64,000 nt of DNA from RUG11894 sp964344335 (GCA_964344335.1 CAYFMW010000002.1:27526-91525); one strand, 5' to 3'. Shown: positions 9,527 to 18,765, numbered from the stretch's first letter. The notes: generated by a model not told the origin, from the sequence alone. Made by a program: numbers and translations.

Positions 9527-10927
9527 ATGTATCAGGCCTTATACAGAAGCTATAGACCCGAGACCTTCGACGAATTGATAGGTCAGGATCAGGTTAAGAA
9601 GATATTGACCAACCAACTGGCATCGGGAACCACCGGGCATGCCTATCTTTTCTGCGGGACCAGAGGCACCGGCAAGACCACCACGGCGAGGCTTTTGGCC
9701 AAAGGTCTCAACTGCAGCTCGGAGGGGATACGCCCCTGCGGCAAATGTCCCAACTGCCGCTCCATAGCCGAGGGCAACTTCGTCGATGTGCTGGAGATGG
9801 ACGCCGCATCCAACAGGGGTGTGGACGATATAAGGGATCTTCGCGAAGAGGTGAACTTCCCGCCTATCATGGGGCGCTGCAAGGTTTATATAATGGACGA
9901 GGTCCACATGCTCACCAAGGAAGCGACCAACGCATTCCTGAAGACCCTGGAAGAGCCTCCCGAGAAGGTCGTCTTTATACTTGCGACCACGGAGCCCGAA
10001 AAGCTCCCTGCGACGATACGCTCAAGGTGCATGAGGCTCGATTTTCGCAGGGTCGACGAGAAGCTGATGGTCGAGCTCTTCGAGCGCATCTGCAGGCAGA
10101 GCGGCCTGAATGTCTCCAGGGATGCGCTCGCGCTAATCGCGGCGAATGCTGACGGTTCGGTTAGGGACGGCCTGTCGATACTCGACAGATGCTCTTCGCT
10201 TCCCGGCGAAGTCGGAAGGGACGATGTGCTCGATCTGCTCGGAGCGGTCGGAATAAACAGCTATCTTAAGATTACGGACGAGGTGCTGTCCTCGAATACG
10301 GGCGCTGCATTGTTGAGTTTTGCGGATGCCCTTTCCGAGGGGACGGATGTAAGGCGCTTCTGCGCGGACTGGATAGAGCATTTCAGAAATCTCATGATAG
10401 TTAAGTTCAGCGATGAACCTCAGAATATGCTCAATCTCTCCGTCGAGAATATCGACAGATTGAGGGATCAAGCCTCCCGCATAAGCAGCGGGAAGATTCG
10501 CGAATGCATAATCAGGCTTTCGGAAACCCTTTCCGAGTCGAGATGGTCGCCCTATCCGAGGGTGCTCGTCGAGCTTGCGATAGTGCTCATGAGCTCTGCG
10601 GACGAACGGGCGGATTCAAGCGCACCCCCCCCTGTGAAAGAGGAGGAGCGTAGCTCCGAGAAGAGCGCAAAGCGCGACAAGACCCCGAAGAAAGGCTCCG
10701 GCAGCGGTGAGATTCTGTGGTTGAGGGTTATGGGAGACGACAGGGTGCCGCCCATGTTCAGGCTGGCCGACACGAGTTTTGTGCATATGAGCGAGCATGA
10801 ATTTACGGTTCGGGCGGGCGACAGCGTAATAGAAGCCCTGCTCGGGAATAATTCGCAGACGCTCGAGGAATTGTTGAAGGAATACGGCGGCAGAGAGTTG
10901 CGCCTAAAAGTTATAAGACAGGAATGA
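9527..10927 (+). CDS. dnaX: DNA polymerase III subunit gamma/tau
   Basis: AAA+ subunit of the clamp loader that puts the sliding clamp on DNA at the replication fork. Visible features are the N-terminal YRSYRPETFDELIGQ, Walker A GTRGTGKTTTARLLAKG (residues 44-60), a zinc site CGKCPNC near residue 72, Walker B VYIMDEVHML near residue 125, and the arginine-finger region TIRSRCMRLDF. At 466 residues it is shorter than many tau proteins, so the C-terminal polymerase/helicase-binding part is reduced. A lysine-rich linker (about 365-400) separates that tail. Ribosome site GGAAGGAAA precedes the ATG. It heads the dnaX-ybaB-recR run. Confidence 0.96.
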   Translation: MYQALYRSYRPETFDELIGQDQVKKILTNQLASGTTGHAYLFCGTRGTGKTTTARLLAKGLNCSSEGIRPCGKCPNCRSIAEGNFVDVLEMDAASNRGVDDIRDLREEVNFPPIMGRCKVYIMDEVHMLTKEATNAFLKTLEEPPEKVVFILATTEPEKLPATIRSRCMRLDFRRVDEKLMVELFERICRQSGLNVSRDALALIAANADGSVRDGLSILDRCSSLPGEVGRDDVLDLLGAVGINSYLKITDEVLSSNTGAALLSFADALSEGTDVRRFCADWIEHFRNLMIVKFSDEPQNMLNLSVENIDRLRDQASRISSGKIRECIIRLSETLSESRWSPYPRVLVELAIVLMSSADERADSSAPPPVKEEERSSEKSAKRDKTPKKGSGSGEILWLRVMGDDRVPPMFRLADTSFVHMSEHEFTVRAGDSVIEALLGNNSQTLEELLKEYGGRELRLKVIRQE

Positions 10928-10939
10928 CAGGAGAAGAAA

Positions 10940-11296
10940 ATGGGTAGAGGAATGAAGGCCGGCAAGAGATCCGGCGCGCGCAAGCAAAACCGCGACAATC
11001 AGATGGCTCAGATTCAGGCGATGCAGAGCCAGATGGCCGCAGCGCAGGAGAGGGTCGAGACTCTGGAGGCCGAGGCGGGAGCGGGCGGCGGTGCCGTCAG
11101 CGTGAGGGTCAACGGCAGACACGAACTGGTGAGTGTTAAGCTCGAGCCGGATATTGTCGATCCGGACGATATAGAGATGCTTCAGGATCTGATAATCGCC
11201 GCCACCAACGAGGCGATGAGGCAGGTCGACGAGCTGGCTTCGGCGGAGATGTCCAAACTTACAGGCGGCATGGGATTGCCTCCGGGGTTGCTGTAA
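10940..11296 (+). CDS. YbaB/EbfC nucleoid-associated protein
   Basis: Small DNA-binding protein of the YbaB/EbfC family, which forms tweezer-like dimers and is usually encoded between dnaX and recR, as here. The N-terminal 20 residues are basic and glycine-rich. A helix with repeated glutamines (about residues 24-50) follows, then the beta-sheet core with VSVRVNGRHELVSVKL and the VDPDDIEMLQDLIIAATNEA helix. The 118-residue length is close to the family's. AGGAGAAG lies just before the ATG. The C-terminus ends at the base before recR starts, so the two are translationally close. Confidence 0.93.
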   Translation: MGRGMKAGKRSGARKQNRDNQMAQIQAMQSQMAAAQERVETLEAEAGAGGGAVSVRVNGRHELVSVKLEPDIVDPDDIEMLQDLIIAATNEAMRQVDELASAEMSKLTGGMGLPPGLL

Positions 11297-11899
11297 ATGA
11301 GATTCTATGCCAAGCCTCTTGCGAGGTTGATTGAGGAGCTCGGGAAGTTGCCGGGCGTCGGGAGCAAGAGCGCCCAGCGTCTGGCTTTTCATATACTTTC
11401 TATGTCTCAAGCAGAGGCGAATCAACTCGCCGACGCTATAAGCGAGGCCAAGGCCCAGATGAAATACTGCTCCGTCTGCGGCAATCTGACGGACTCCGAC
11501 CCCTGTGCCATATGTTCGAATCCTTCGCGGGACCCACGCACGATATGCGTGGTCGAAAACCCCCGCGATGTTGCAGCCATGGAGAGAGTCAGGGAATATA
11601 AGGGGCTCTATCAGGTTCTTCACGGGGCAATCTCGCCCATAGACGGGATAGGTCCCGACGACATCAATATAAAGTCGCTCATAGTGCGGCTTCAGGAGAA
11701 TCCCGATATCGAGGAAGTTATACTCGCAACCAATCCGAATATCGAAGGCGAAGCCACCGCTATGTATATAGCCCGCCTGATAAAACCGGCAGGAATAAAG
11801 GTCACCCGCATCGCCCACGGAATACCGGTCGGCGGCGATTTGGAGTATGCGGACGAAGTTACCCTCTCAAAGGCGATGGAAGGAAGGAGAGAACTGTGA
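11297..11899 (+). CDS. recR: recombination mediator RecR
   Basis: Zinc-binding ring protein that works with RecO, and with RecF in some contexts, to load RecA on single-stranded gaps. It shows an N-terminal helix-hairpin-helix LGKLPGVGSKSAQRLAFH (about residues 13-30). A C4 zinc site CSVCGNLTDSDPCAIC spans about residues 57-72. A Toprim domain follows with CVVENPRDV and ATNPNIEGEATAMY, ending in GIPVGGDLEYADEVTL. At 200 residues it is full length. It directly follows ybaB with no gap, and the next gene overlaps its stop codon by one base. Confidence 0.97.
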   Translation: MRFYAKPLARLIEELGKLPGVGSKSAQRLAFHILSMSQAEANQLADAISEAKAQMKYCSVCGNLTDSDPCAICSNPSRDPRTICVVENPRDVAAMERVREYKGLYQVLHGAISPIDGIGPDDINIKSLIVRLQENPDIEEVILATNPNIEGEATAMYIARLIKPAGIKVTRIAHGIPVGGDLEYADEVTLSKAMEGRREL

Positions 11900-12696
11900 T
11901 GCTTTCGCAGGATTACAGGCGCAGTCTGGAGGAGAACATCTCGGCGATGCCCGGGACGGCGGCGATGTATTATCGCAATTTGGAAAGCGAGGAGAGCTTT
12001 TCCTTCAACGGAGCGGAGCCGATAATGGCGGCTTCCGTAATAAAGCTTCCTATCTTCCTGGAAACCCTTAGGCTTGCGGAGGGCGGAATCCTCAGTCTCG
12101 ATGAGGAGATACTCTGCAGGGAAGAGGACAAGGTCGGAGGCTGCGGGGCGCTCAAGGCCTTTCCGGGGGAGTTTGATGTACCCCTAAGGACCCTCGCGGA
12201 GCTGATGATAACGATCTCCGACAATACGGCCACAAACTTAATAATCGATCGCGTGGGCCTGCCTGAGCTTCAACGCGGCTTTGAGGCGGCCGGGCTGATT
12301 GTAACGAGACTGAGGAGAAAGCTCTACGATGCTCAGGCATCCGCGATGGGGCTTCAGAATACGATTTCGGTTTCGGAGATAGGCATGCTGCTGGAGAAGC
12401 TTTTCAGGGGAGAGTGGGTCAAGCCCGCGGTTTCGGAATATGCTCTGGAAACGCTATTAAGACAGCAGATAAACCATAAAATCCCCGGATATATAAAGGG
12501 ATTTAATGCGAGAATAGCTCATAAGACGGGAGAAGATAGCGGAATCTCCAACGATGTAGGCATAGTCTACGCGAAGCAGCCCTTCGTGCTCTGCTTTGCG
12601 GCTCAAGGGACGGATGTGCCGCGCTGGGAGCGCTTCATAAGAGAGACTTCCCTGGAAATATTTGAAAAATGCGGAGGAGCAGCTGAAAAATCATGA
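11899..12696 (+). CDS. class A beta-lactamase-fold serine hydrolase
   Basis: Serine hydrolase of the class A beta-lactamase superfamily. The SxxK nucleophile motif lies in AASVIKLPIF (about residue 50), an SDN motif in ISDNTATNLII (about 110) and a KTG triad in AHKTGEDSG (about 212). No signal peptide is visible, so it is probably cytosolic or exported in an unusual way. I cannot place the general-base glutamate of true beta-lactamases, so antibiotic hydrolysis should not be assumed; a peptidase or esterase role is possible. ATG 11899 overlaps the recR stop; a GTG at 11896 is an alternative. GGAG lies 9 bases upstream. Its stop overlaps lgt, so it is part of the same operon. Confidence 0.8.
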   Translation: MLSQDYRRSLEENISAMPGTAAMYYRNLESEESFSFNGAEPIMAASVIKLPIFLETLRLAEGGILSLDEEILCREEDKVGGCGALKAFPGEFDVPLRTLAELMITISDNTATNLIIDRVGLPELQRGFEAAGLIVTRLRRKLYDAQASAMGLQNTISVSEIGMLLEKLFRGEWVKPAVSEYALETLLRQQINHKIPGYIKGFNARIAHKTGEDSGISNDVGIVYAKQPFVLCFAAQGTDVPRWERFIRETSLEIFEKCGGAAEKS

Positions 12697-13583
12697 TAAA
12701 TTCTTATCTTGCGGCCCCGAATCGGGTCGCCTTTTCAATATTCGGAGTGGATATTATGTGGTACGGCATCATGATAGCGACGGGGATGATCCTCGCGCTG
12801 ATGCTCGGATACTACAGGGTTAAGAGGCACGGCTTAAACGAAGAATATGTCATCGATATAGGCCTTGCCTGCCTTCCTTTCGCAATCGTCGGAGCGAGGC
12901 TGTACTATGTAATATTCAGTTGGGATCTGTATAAGGATAACCTTTTGCAGATATTCAACCTGCGTGCCGGCGGGCTCGCCATACACGGGGGGCTCATCTT
13001 CGGAGTGGGGCTTGGGCTCTTAATGATGAAGAGGCGCAAGCAGAATGTCATACAATGGTTGGATCTTTCACCTCCATCCATAGCTTTGGGCCAGGCAATA
13101 GGTCGCTGGGGCAACTATTTCAACGGTGAGGCTCACGGTACGCCCACCGATCTGCCCTGGGCCATAGAGGTCGACGGGGTTATGGTGCACCCGACCTTCC
13201 TGTACGAGTCGCTCTGGTGTTTCTTCCTGTGCTTCTTTTTGTGGTGGTATCATGACAGCGGCCGCAGAAAGTTCGAGGGGCAAATAATCAGTCTGTACCT
13301 TATACTATATTCGGTGGAACGCTTCTTCGTGGAGGGTCTGAGGACGGATTCGCTGATGATAGGCTCGCTGCGCCAGGCACAGATTATAAGTGTCTTCCTC
13401 GCATTGCTGGGTGTCGTATGCTGGGTCGTCTTTTCGAAGCGCGATGCCCGAATGAAGGCGGCGGCAGCGGAAGGTATTTGCACGCAGGAAACTGCGGAAT
13501 GCGGGCAAGAAAAATCCGCAGCCGAAACTGCGGAAAAGATTAGCGCAAGCGAAGCCTCGGAGCAAAGCTCCCCGATTGAATGA
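12693..13583 (+). CDS. lgt: prolipoprotein diacylglyceryl transferase
   Basis: Integral membrane enzyme that attaches diacylglycerol from phosphatidylglycerol to the lipobox cysteine of prelipoproteins, the first step of lipoprotein maturation. The family signature GRWGNYFNGEAHG lies near residues 137-149, preceded by GGLAIHGGLIFG. Several hydrophobic segments fit the known seven-helix topology. At 296 residues it is slightly long because of an acidic, alanine-rich tail of about 45 residues. Its ATG overlaps the preceding stop (ATGA). Clients in this window include OppA, the VanY-type protein and the trigger-factor-like lipoprotein. Confidence 0.96.
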   Translation: MINSYLAAPNRVAFSIFGVDIMWYGIMIATGMILALMLGYYRVKRHGLNEEYVIDIGLACLPFAIVGARLYYVIFSWDLYKDNLLQIFNLRAGGLAIHGGLIFGVGLGLLMMKRRKQNVIQWLDLSPPSIALGQAIGRWGNYFNGEAHGTPTDLPWAIEVDGVMVHPTFLYESLWCFFLCFFLWWYHDSGRRKFEGQIISLYLILYSVERFFVEGLRTDSLMIGSLRQAQIISVFLALLGVVCWVVFSKRDARMKAAAAEGICTQETAECGQEKSAAETAEKISASEASEQSSPIE

Positions 13584-13603
13584 TGCCGAGCTCTTACAGA
13601 CTC

Positions 13604-13939
13604 CTACTTATCCTTCTTGTCTTTAGTGAGCTTTGCAAGACCGGCGGCGGCGTTTACTATGTGAGTTATCGCGCTCACTCCGCTCTTGTTTGAGGAAATC
13701 ACTTTGCTGATCTCGCTTACAGAGCCGGAGATATTTGAAACTATTTCGTGAGCACTGTCCACGCCTTCTCTGGTTACAGAACTCATATGAGCGAGGTCCT
13801 CGAGGGCGCTCGATAGGGCTTTCATACCTGGAAGCAGCCTTGCGAGCAGAACTATAATGTAGATAATGGCAACGATGGCCACGATAAGCAATGCACCCAG
13901 AAGAAGTTCCTGAAGTGTAATTGTGATTGTAATAGGCAT
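13604..13939 (-). CDS. small DUF948-like membrane protein
   Basis: A 111-residue protein with one N-terminal membrane helix (about residues 11-32, rich in leucine, isoleucine and valine). An amphipathic, probably helical domain follows, with regularly spaced serine and hydrophobic residues, and the end is lysine-rich (KLTKDKKDK). This layout resembles DUF948-type proteins of Firmicutes, which are linked to the envelope or general stress, but their function is unknown. The start is supported by AAAGGAGG in the minus orientation about 8 bases upstream. It is transcribed towards lgt and away from murA. An overlapping 115-residue frame at 13623-13970 is a shadow. Confidence 0.7.
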   Translation of the reverse strand: MPITITITLQELLLGALLIVAIVAIIYIIVLLARLLPGMKALSSALEDLAHMSSVTREGVDSAHEIVSNISGSVSEISKVISSNKSGVSAITHIVNAAAGLAKLTKDKKDK

Positions 13940-14001
13940 TTGAGTCCTCCTTTGTACGCTGTCTATTCAATTATCTGATTTCCCGTCGGATTTTACAAGT
14001 G

Positions 14002-14030
14002 TTGTTTTTAATTCACCTTACAGTTATAAT
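14002..14030 (+). promoter_or_regulatory. promoter of murA
   Basis: TTGTTT (14002-14007) and a perfect TATAAT (14025-14030) are 17 bases apart. Transcription from about 14037 would leave a short leader of about 27 bases, which supports the TTG start of murA at 14064 over the upstream ATG at 14046. Confidence 0.7.
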
Positions 14031-14063
14031 TATATATGCTTCTATATGTTTTTGGAGGGTAAT

Positions 14064-15332
14064 TTGTCTAGATATATAATTCATAAATCGGGCCCTCTCA
14101 GAGGAGAGGTGGAAATCTCGGGTAGCAAGAATGCGGTCCTCCCGATTCTTGCCGCGACTTTGCTTGTGGATGAAGTCTGCGAGATTTACTATGTTCCGCG
14201 CCTTCTGGATGTGGAGGTTATGTGCGATATACTCCGTTCGGTGGGTAAAATCGTCGAAACCGACTGGGAGGCTCACACTATAAAGGTAATCCCGGGCGAA
14301 AGCACCGGGTCGGAGGTTCCCCACGAGCTGGTCAAGCGCATGAGGGCCTCCATATTCGTTATGGGGCCGCTGCTCGTTAAGACCGGCTATGCCAGCATAT
14401 CTCTTCCCGGAGGCTGCAGCATAGGAAACAGGCCCATAGACCTTCACAACAAGGGCCTGCGCACGCTCGGCGCTAAGATAATGAGCGACGGAGGAAGGGT
14501 GGAGGCCAGCGCGATTTACGGGCTTAAGGGTACGCTCGTCTATCTGGACTTCCCCAGCGTGGGCGCCACGGAAAATATTATGATGGCCGCTACGCTTGCG
14601 CGTGGAGTAACTACGATAGAGAACGCGGCGGAGGAGCCCGAGATCGTCGACCTCGCGAACTTCCTAAACAAGATGGGTGCGAAGATAAAGGGCGCCGGTA
14701 CGGATACCATAAAGATAGAGGGCGTTGAGAGGCTTCACGGAGCGAAGCATACGGTAATTCCCGACCGCATAGAGACCGGCACCTTCATGGTCGCTGCTGC
14801 GATTACTCGGGGGGATCTGCTGATTAAAAACTGCGTTCCCGACCATGTGAGGCCGGTGATAGCCAAGCTCATAGAATGCGGCGCCATAGTGAACGACGAG
14901 GTGGATGGCCTCAGAGTGAGGGGAGATATCAACAATTTGGTGGCCACCGATATCAAGACTCTCCCTTATCCCGGTTTTCCGACGGATATGCAGGCCGTCT
15001 TCATGGCTCTTTTAACTACAGTGGACGGCACCAGCGGGGTAATCGAAACGGTATTTGAAAACAGGTTTATGCATGCCTCGGAACTCTCCCGAATGGGAGC
15101 CAACATCAGAGTCGAGGGAAGGAAAGCGGTCGTGCCCGGAAATAAGCACAAACTTGTCGGTGCTTCCGTAATAGCGACCGACCTCAGAGCAGGAGCCGCC
15201 TTGGTCCTTGCAGGCCTTGTAGCCAAAGGGACGACGGAACTTCACGAGGCTCAGCACATAGAGAGGGGCTACGAAAACTTCCCGGAAAAGCTGAATGCTC
15301 TTGGAGCAAAGATAGAGAGGTTTGAGGATTAA
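14064..15332 (+). CDS. murA: UDP-N-acetylglucosamine 1-carboxyvinyltransferase
   Basis: Catalyses the first committed step of peptidoglycan synthesis, moving enolpyruvate from phosphoenolpyruvate to UDP-GlcNAc. The catalytic cysteine, also the fosfomycin target, lies in SLPGGCSIGNRPIDLH (about residue 116-117). The N-terminal SGSKNAVLPILAA motif and the later FPTDMQAVFMAL block are typical. I choose TTG 14064 because GGAGGG sits 6-7 bases upstream and the homologous N-terminus begins there; the in-frame ATG at 14046 would overlap that ribosome site. This gives 422 residues, normal. It faces aroA, another enzyme of the same fold, across a gap of 30 bases. Confidence 0.96.
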   Translation: MSRYIIHKSGPLRGEVEISGSKNAVLPILAATLLVDEVCEIYYVPRLLDVEVMCDILRSVGKIVETDWEAHTIKVIPGESTGSEVPHELVKRMRASIFVMGPLLVKTGYASISLPGGCSIGNRPIDLHNKGLRTLGAKIMSDGGRVEASAIYGLKGTLVYLDFPSVGATENIMMAATLARGVTTIENAAEEPEIVDLANFLNKMGAKIKGAGTDTIKIEGVERLHGAKHTVIPDRIETGTFMVAAAITRGDLLIKNCVPDHVRPVIAKLIECGAIVNDEVDGLRVRGDINNLVATDIKTLPYPGFPTDMQAVFMALLTTVDGTSGVIETVFENRFMHASELSRMGANIRVEGRKAVVPGNKHKLVGASVIATDLRAGAALVLAGLVAKGTTELHEAQHIERGYENFPEKLNALGAKIERFED

Positions 15333-15362
15333 GCTTTTCTCCGGGAGCAGGTCCCGGGCTTG

Positions 15363-16616
15363 TCAAGGAAGTTTATCCAATATTTCGTATTTTCCTCCGA
15401 GTCTTTTATAGTCGGCCAGGAAATTGCGATAGACTTTCTCCGGGCAGCGTTCGTCATCGAGTATAACAGGTTTTGGCAGGCAGCCCGCCGCGAGTGCCAT
15501 GGACATAAAGATCCATGGATCGCCTTTGCAGTCTATCAATGTGTCCTCGGGGTAATCGAAATTTTCCCGTTTCTGCATCTTTATTCCGTCTTCCGTTGCC
15601 TGCGCCGAAACCCCGAGAGCCTTTACGCACTCAGCCACCGCCTTTAGCCTGTCGGTCTCTTCAAATTTGAGCTGGGGTACGCCCACTATGTCCATCCCCG
15701 AGCCCTTGGAAGCGCCGAATATCGCGTAAAGGCATGCCAGATTTGGGCAGCCGGAAGCATCTACATTCAGGTATTTTACATCGTGGCGCAGCAGGGACAT
15801 GGCGTATTTGAAATTCCTGTACATCTGCACGGAATTTGCGGGCAGTCCGATCACTCTCACCAAATCGTCGTCGCTCTTAGAAAGGCATCCCGCGCAGGCC
15901 CACATCGTGCCCAGCGCCCAGTCATTTTCCGGGGCGATTGTGCCGGGGCTCTTGTACACCTGTCTTCCGGGCACTCTAAAGCCGTATTCGGTAATCTCCG
16001 CGCTAACTCCGAATTCTTTCATGCTGCTCAGGGTGATGTCGATATAACTGTCGTCGATCAGAGGCGAGGAGAGCTCTATTTTACTGTCGCTTCTCAAGAG
16101 GGGCAGAGCCATAAGAGCTCCGCTGATGTACTGCGAACCCTCGTCTCCGGCGAAGACATAGTCTCCGGGTTGAAGGGTCCCCGTCATGGTCAGCGGAAAG
16201 TTGAAGTTCGAAAATTTAATCCCCCGAAGGGCCATCCTGCTGGACAGCGGTATGAGCGTTCTTTTCAGTAAAGTGCCACTCGCCTTGCATTCGGCATCCA
16301 TTCCCATCGCCGCAATTACGGGAAGCAAAAGGTGAGCGGTGGTGCCGCTCTGCTTAAAATTGAGTTCTACTTTCGGTACGGGGCTTGTTTTTGGGAAGGG
16401 ATGCAGCTTAATTTCTCCGCCGGGCAGCCGCTCGACGGTGCAACCGAGTTCCTTCAGACATTCCAGGGTCGTATCTATATCGTCGCACTCGGGAAGATTT
16501 CCAATCGTCGTGGGTGCGGTCGAAAGCGCCGCCGCAACCAGCAATCTATGGGCGTGGGACTTCGACGGCATCGCTTCGATATCGCCTTTAAAAGTTGTCG
16601 GATAAATTCGTATCAT
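15363..16616 (-). CDS. aroA: 3-phosphoshikimate 1-carboxyvinyltransferase (EPSP synthase)
   Basis: Shikimate-pathway enzyme that joins shikimate-3-phosphate and phosphoenolpyruvate on the way to chorismate. The N-terminus carries the substrate-binding PSKSHAHRLLVAAAL, a variant of the family's SKS(I/H)T motif, near residues 18-32. Further on are FKQSGTTAHLLLPVIAA (family form GNAGT), DEGSQYISGALMALPLL and ETDRLKAVAECVKALG near residue 340. The length of 417 residues is normal. No other aro gene is nearby, so it stands alone under its own promoter. The motifs are somewhat divergent (SGTT in place of AGT), which may affect glyphosate response; this is inference only. Confidence 0.9.
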   Translation of the reverse strand: MIRIYPTTFKGDIEAMPSKSHAHRLLVAAALSTAPTTIGNLPECDDIDTTLECLKELGCTVERLPGGEIKLHPFPKTSPVPKVELNFKQSGTTAHLLLPVIAAMGMDAECKASGTLLKRTLIPLSSRMALRGIKFSNFNFPLTMTGTLQPGDYVFAGDEGSQYISGALMALPLLRSDSKIELSSPLIDDSYIDITLSSMKEFGVSAEITEYGFRVPGRQVYKSPGTIAPENDWALGTMWACAGCLSKSDDDLVRVIGLPANSVQMYRNFKYAMSLLRHDVKYLNVDASGCPNLACLYAIFGASKGSGMDIVGVPQLKFEETDRLKAVAECVKALGVSAQATEDGIKMQKRENFDYPEDTLIDCKGDPWIFMSMALAAGCLPKPVILDDERCPEKVYRNFLADYKRLGGKYEILDKLP

Positions 16617-16634
16617 TTACGCCTCCCGCCGCTA

Positions 16635-16663
16635 ATTATAGCTGTTTAAATTTTGCCAGTCAA
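16635..16663 (-). promoter_or_regulatory. promoter of aroA
   Basis: Read on the minus strand: TTGACT (16663-16658), a 17-base spacer, then a perfect TATAAT (16640-16635). Initiation would be near 16628, only about 11 bases before the aroA ATG, with GGGAGGC serving as ribosome site. Confidence 0.8.
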
Positions 16664-16732
16664 TCAGCTGAGGGCCTGACACTGCTGCCAGCGAAGCCCG
16701 ATTGGAAAAAGGCGACTGCGATGTCCTTATTG

Positions 16733-16741
16733 TGGTATAAT
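16733..16741 (+). promoter_or_regulatory. extended -10 promoter of fbp
   Basis: TGG followed by TATAAT forms an extended -10 (16733-16741). The matching -35 position (CGACTG, 16713-16718) is weak, as is common when an extended -10 is present. Initiation near 16748 leaves about 33 bases of leader. Confidence 0.6.
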
Positions 16742-16780
16742 TTTAAATAACACTTCTGAGTCAAATTTGGAGAAAAGTAA

Positions 16781-18742
16781 ATGGAAATTACTAAGGAAGA
16801 ATTAAAATACCTTAAATTGCTTGCCGAGGAATATGGCACAATCGAAAAGGCATCTACGGAGATTATCAACCTCAACGCGATTCAAAATCTTCCCAAGGGT
16901 ACGGAACACTTTTTAAGCGATATACACGGAGAATACGAATCATTTTCTCACATATTGAGGAACGCCTCGGGGAGCATAAAGATTAAGATAGATGAAAACT
17001 TCAGCGACATGACCCCGGCAGAGAGACGCAGCTTTGCCACCTTGGTTTACTATCCGGAAGAGAAGCTGGAAATATTGAAGAAGGAGAAGACGGATCTTCC
17101 GAAGTTCTATCGGGATACTCTCCACAGGCTGCTCGTCCTGCTGGAGAGGGTCTCCATTAAATACAGCCGCTCCTATGTCAGAAAGCAGATGAAGAAGGAA
17201 TTTGCATACATGACCGAGGAGCTGCTCTACGGAAGCAGCAGCAGCGCTCAAGGGAGGGCCGAATACAGAGACTCGATAATCGATTCGATTATCGATGTCG
17301 GCATTGCGGACAATTTTATAACGAGCCTCTGTCAGCTTATATCGAGACTTTCCATATTCAAGCTCCATATTCTGGGCGATATTTACGACAGGGGTCCGGG
17401 AGCCGATGTGGTGATGCGAATACTCAGGAACTATCACAGTGTCGATATACAGTGGGGTAATCACGATATACTCTGGATGGGAGCCGCCGCAGGCAATATG
17501 TCCTGCATCGCCAATGTCATCAGGATATGCACGAGATACGACAATCTTCATACCCTGGAAGTCGGATACGGCATTTCCCTGCGCTCTCTTGTAACCTTCG
17601 CGATGAACACTTACGGAAACGACCCTTGTCCGAATTTTAAGGCCGTAGCATCGGTAAGGGATGCCATGTACGACGCGGATATCGAGTCGCTTTCCAAAAT
17701 TTCCAAGGCCATAGCCATCATGCAATTCAAGCTGGAAGGTCAGCTCATAGAAAAGCATCCTCATTACGAGATGGAGGCTCTGAGGCTGCTCGACAAAATA
17801 GATTACAATAACTACACCGTCAACATAGACGGGCAGGTATACCCGATGAACAACAACTTCTTCCCGACTATAGATCCCAGCGATCCGTACAAGCTCACAG
17901 ACGAGGAGGAAGCGGTCATGAACCGCCTGCAGAGAGCTTTCCTCGAGAGCGAACTGCTTCAGGAAGATGTTAAATTTCTCTTCGCTAAGGGCAGCATATA
18001 TAAGCGCGTCAACGGCAACCTTCTTTTCCATGGCTGCATGCCGCTGACGGAAGAGGGGGAATTTGACAATATCAGGACCTCCGACGGATATATGAAGGGC
18101 AAGGAATGGTTCGATTATGCGGAGAGGCTGGTCAGGACCGGTTACTTCGGAAAGCCCGATGACGAGAATAAGGATAGGGGCGTCGACTTCTTCTGGTATA
18201 TGTGGTGCGGCTATAAGTCTCCGGTATTCGGTAAGCGCAAGATTACAACCTTTGAGAGACTCTTCGTAGAGGATCAGAGCACCTGGAACGAGCCTAAAAA
18301 TCCTTACTACAAACTGATTGAGGAACCCGGGGCCGAAGCTGTCGTCGAAAGAATCCTCAGAGAGTTCGGCTGCGATGTGGAAGAAGGAGTGATCATAAAT
18401 GGCCATATGCCCGTTAAGGCGGGAACTAATCCCATAAAGGCAGGCGGCAGAGCCATCGTCATAGACGGCGGTTTTGCAAAAGCCTATCAGAAGACAACGG
18501 GGATAGCAGGATATTCGCTGGTGCATAATTCCTACGGCTTTATACTCACCGCTCACGAAGCCTTCGAATCTCGACGCAAGGCGGTCGAGCAGGAGTTGGA
18601 TATATATTCAACCCAGATTGCGAAGGAGGATGTGAGCAAGAGGATACTCAACAAGGATACCGATCAGGGTGAGGATATGCAGCAGAGGATAGACGATCTT
18701 AAGATGTTGCTTAAGGCTTACAGGACGGGCTTGATTACATAG
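16781..18742 (+). CDS. fbp: fructose-1,6-bisphosphatase, class III
   Basis: Gluconeogenic phosphatase converting fructose-1,6-bisphosphate to fructose-6-phosphate. This class III enzyme is specific to Firmicutes and unrelated to the enterobacterial type. It has a calcineurin-like metal site: HFLSDIHGEYESF near residue 46, LGDIYDRGPGADVV near residue 198 and IQWGNHDILWMGA near residue 224. Later come GHMPVKAG and VIDGGFAKAYQKTTGIAGYS. At 653 residues it is full length. An extended -10 promoter lies 40 bases upstream, and the next gene starts 24 bases after its stop, so both may share a transcript. Confidence 0.97.
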   Translation: MEITKEELKYLKLLAEEYGTIEKASTEIINLNAIQNLPKGTEHFLSDIHGEYESFSHILRNASGSIKIKIDENFSDMTPAERRSFATLVYYPEEKLEILKKEKTDLPKFYRDTLHRLLVLLERVSIKYSRSYVRKQMKKEFAYMTEELLYGSSSSAQGRAEYRDSIIDSIIDVGIADNFITSLCQLISRLSIFKLHILGDIYDRGPGADVVMRILRNYHSVDIQWGNHDILWMGAAAGNMSCIANVIRICTRYDNLHTLEVGYGISLRSLVTFAMNTYGNDPCPNFKAVASVRDAMYDADIESLSKISKAIAIMQFKLEGQLIEKHPHYEMEALRLLDKIDYNNYTVNIDGQVYPMNNNFFPTIDPSDPYKLTDEEEAVMNRLQRAFLESELLQEDVKFLFAKGSIYKRVNGNLLFHGCMPLTEEGEFDNIRTSDGYMKGKEWFDYAERLVRTGYFGKPDDENKDRGVDFFWYMWCGYKSPVFGKRKITTFERLFVEDQSTWNEPKNPYYKLIEEPGAEAVVERILREFGCDVEEGVIINGHMPVKAGTNPIKAGGRAIVIDGGFAKAYQKTTGIAGYSLVHNSYGFILTAHEAFESRRKAVEQELDIYSTQIAKEDVSKRILNKDTDQGEDMQQRIDDLKMLLKAYRTGLIT

Positions 18743-18765
18743 TCCGTGGACAGATAGGGGGCATA

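Noticed and set aside
11899..12696. Antibiotic-degrading beta-lactamase
   Set aside because: Superfamily motifs are present, but there is no export signal and no identifiable general-base glutamate, and it lies in a recR-lgt housekeeping run.
14046..14063. ATG start six codons before murA TTG
   Set aside because: The GGAGGG site lies inside this extension and points to TTG 14064.
16940..18556. 538-codon open frame on the minus strand
   Set aside because: Antisense shadow of fbp, whose protein is complete and strongly conserved.
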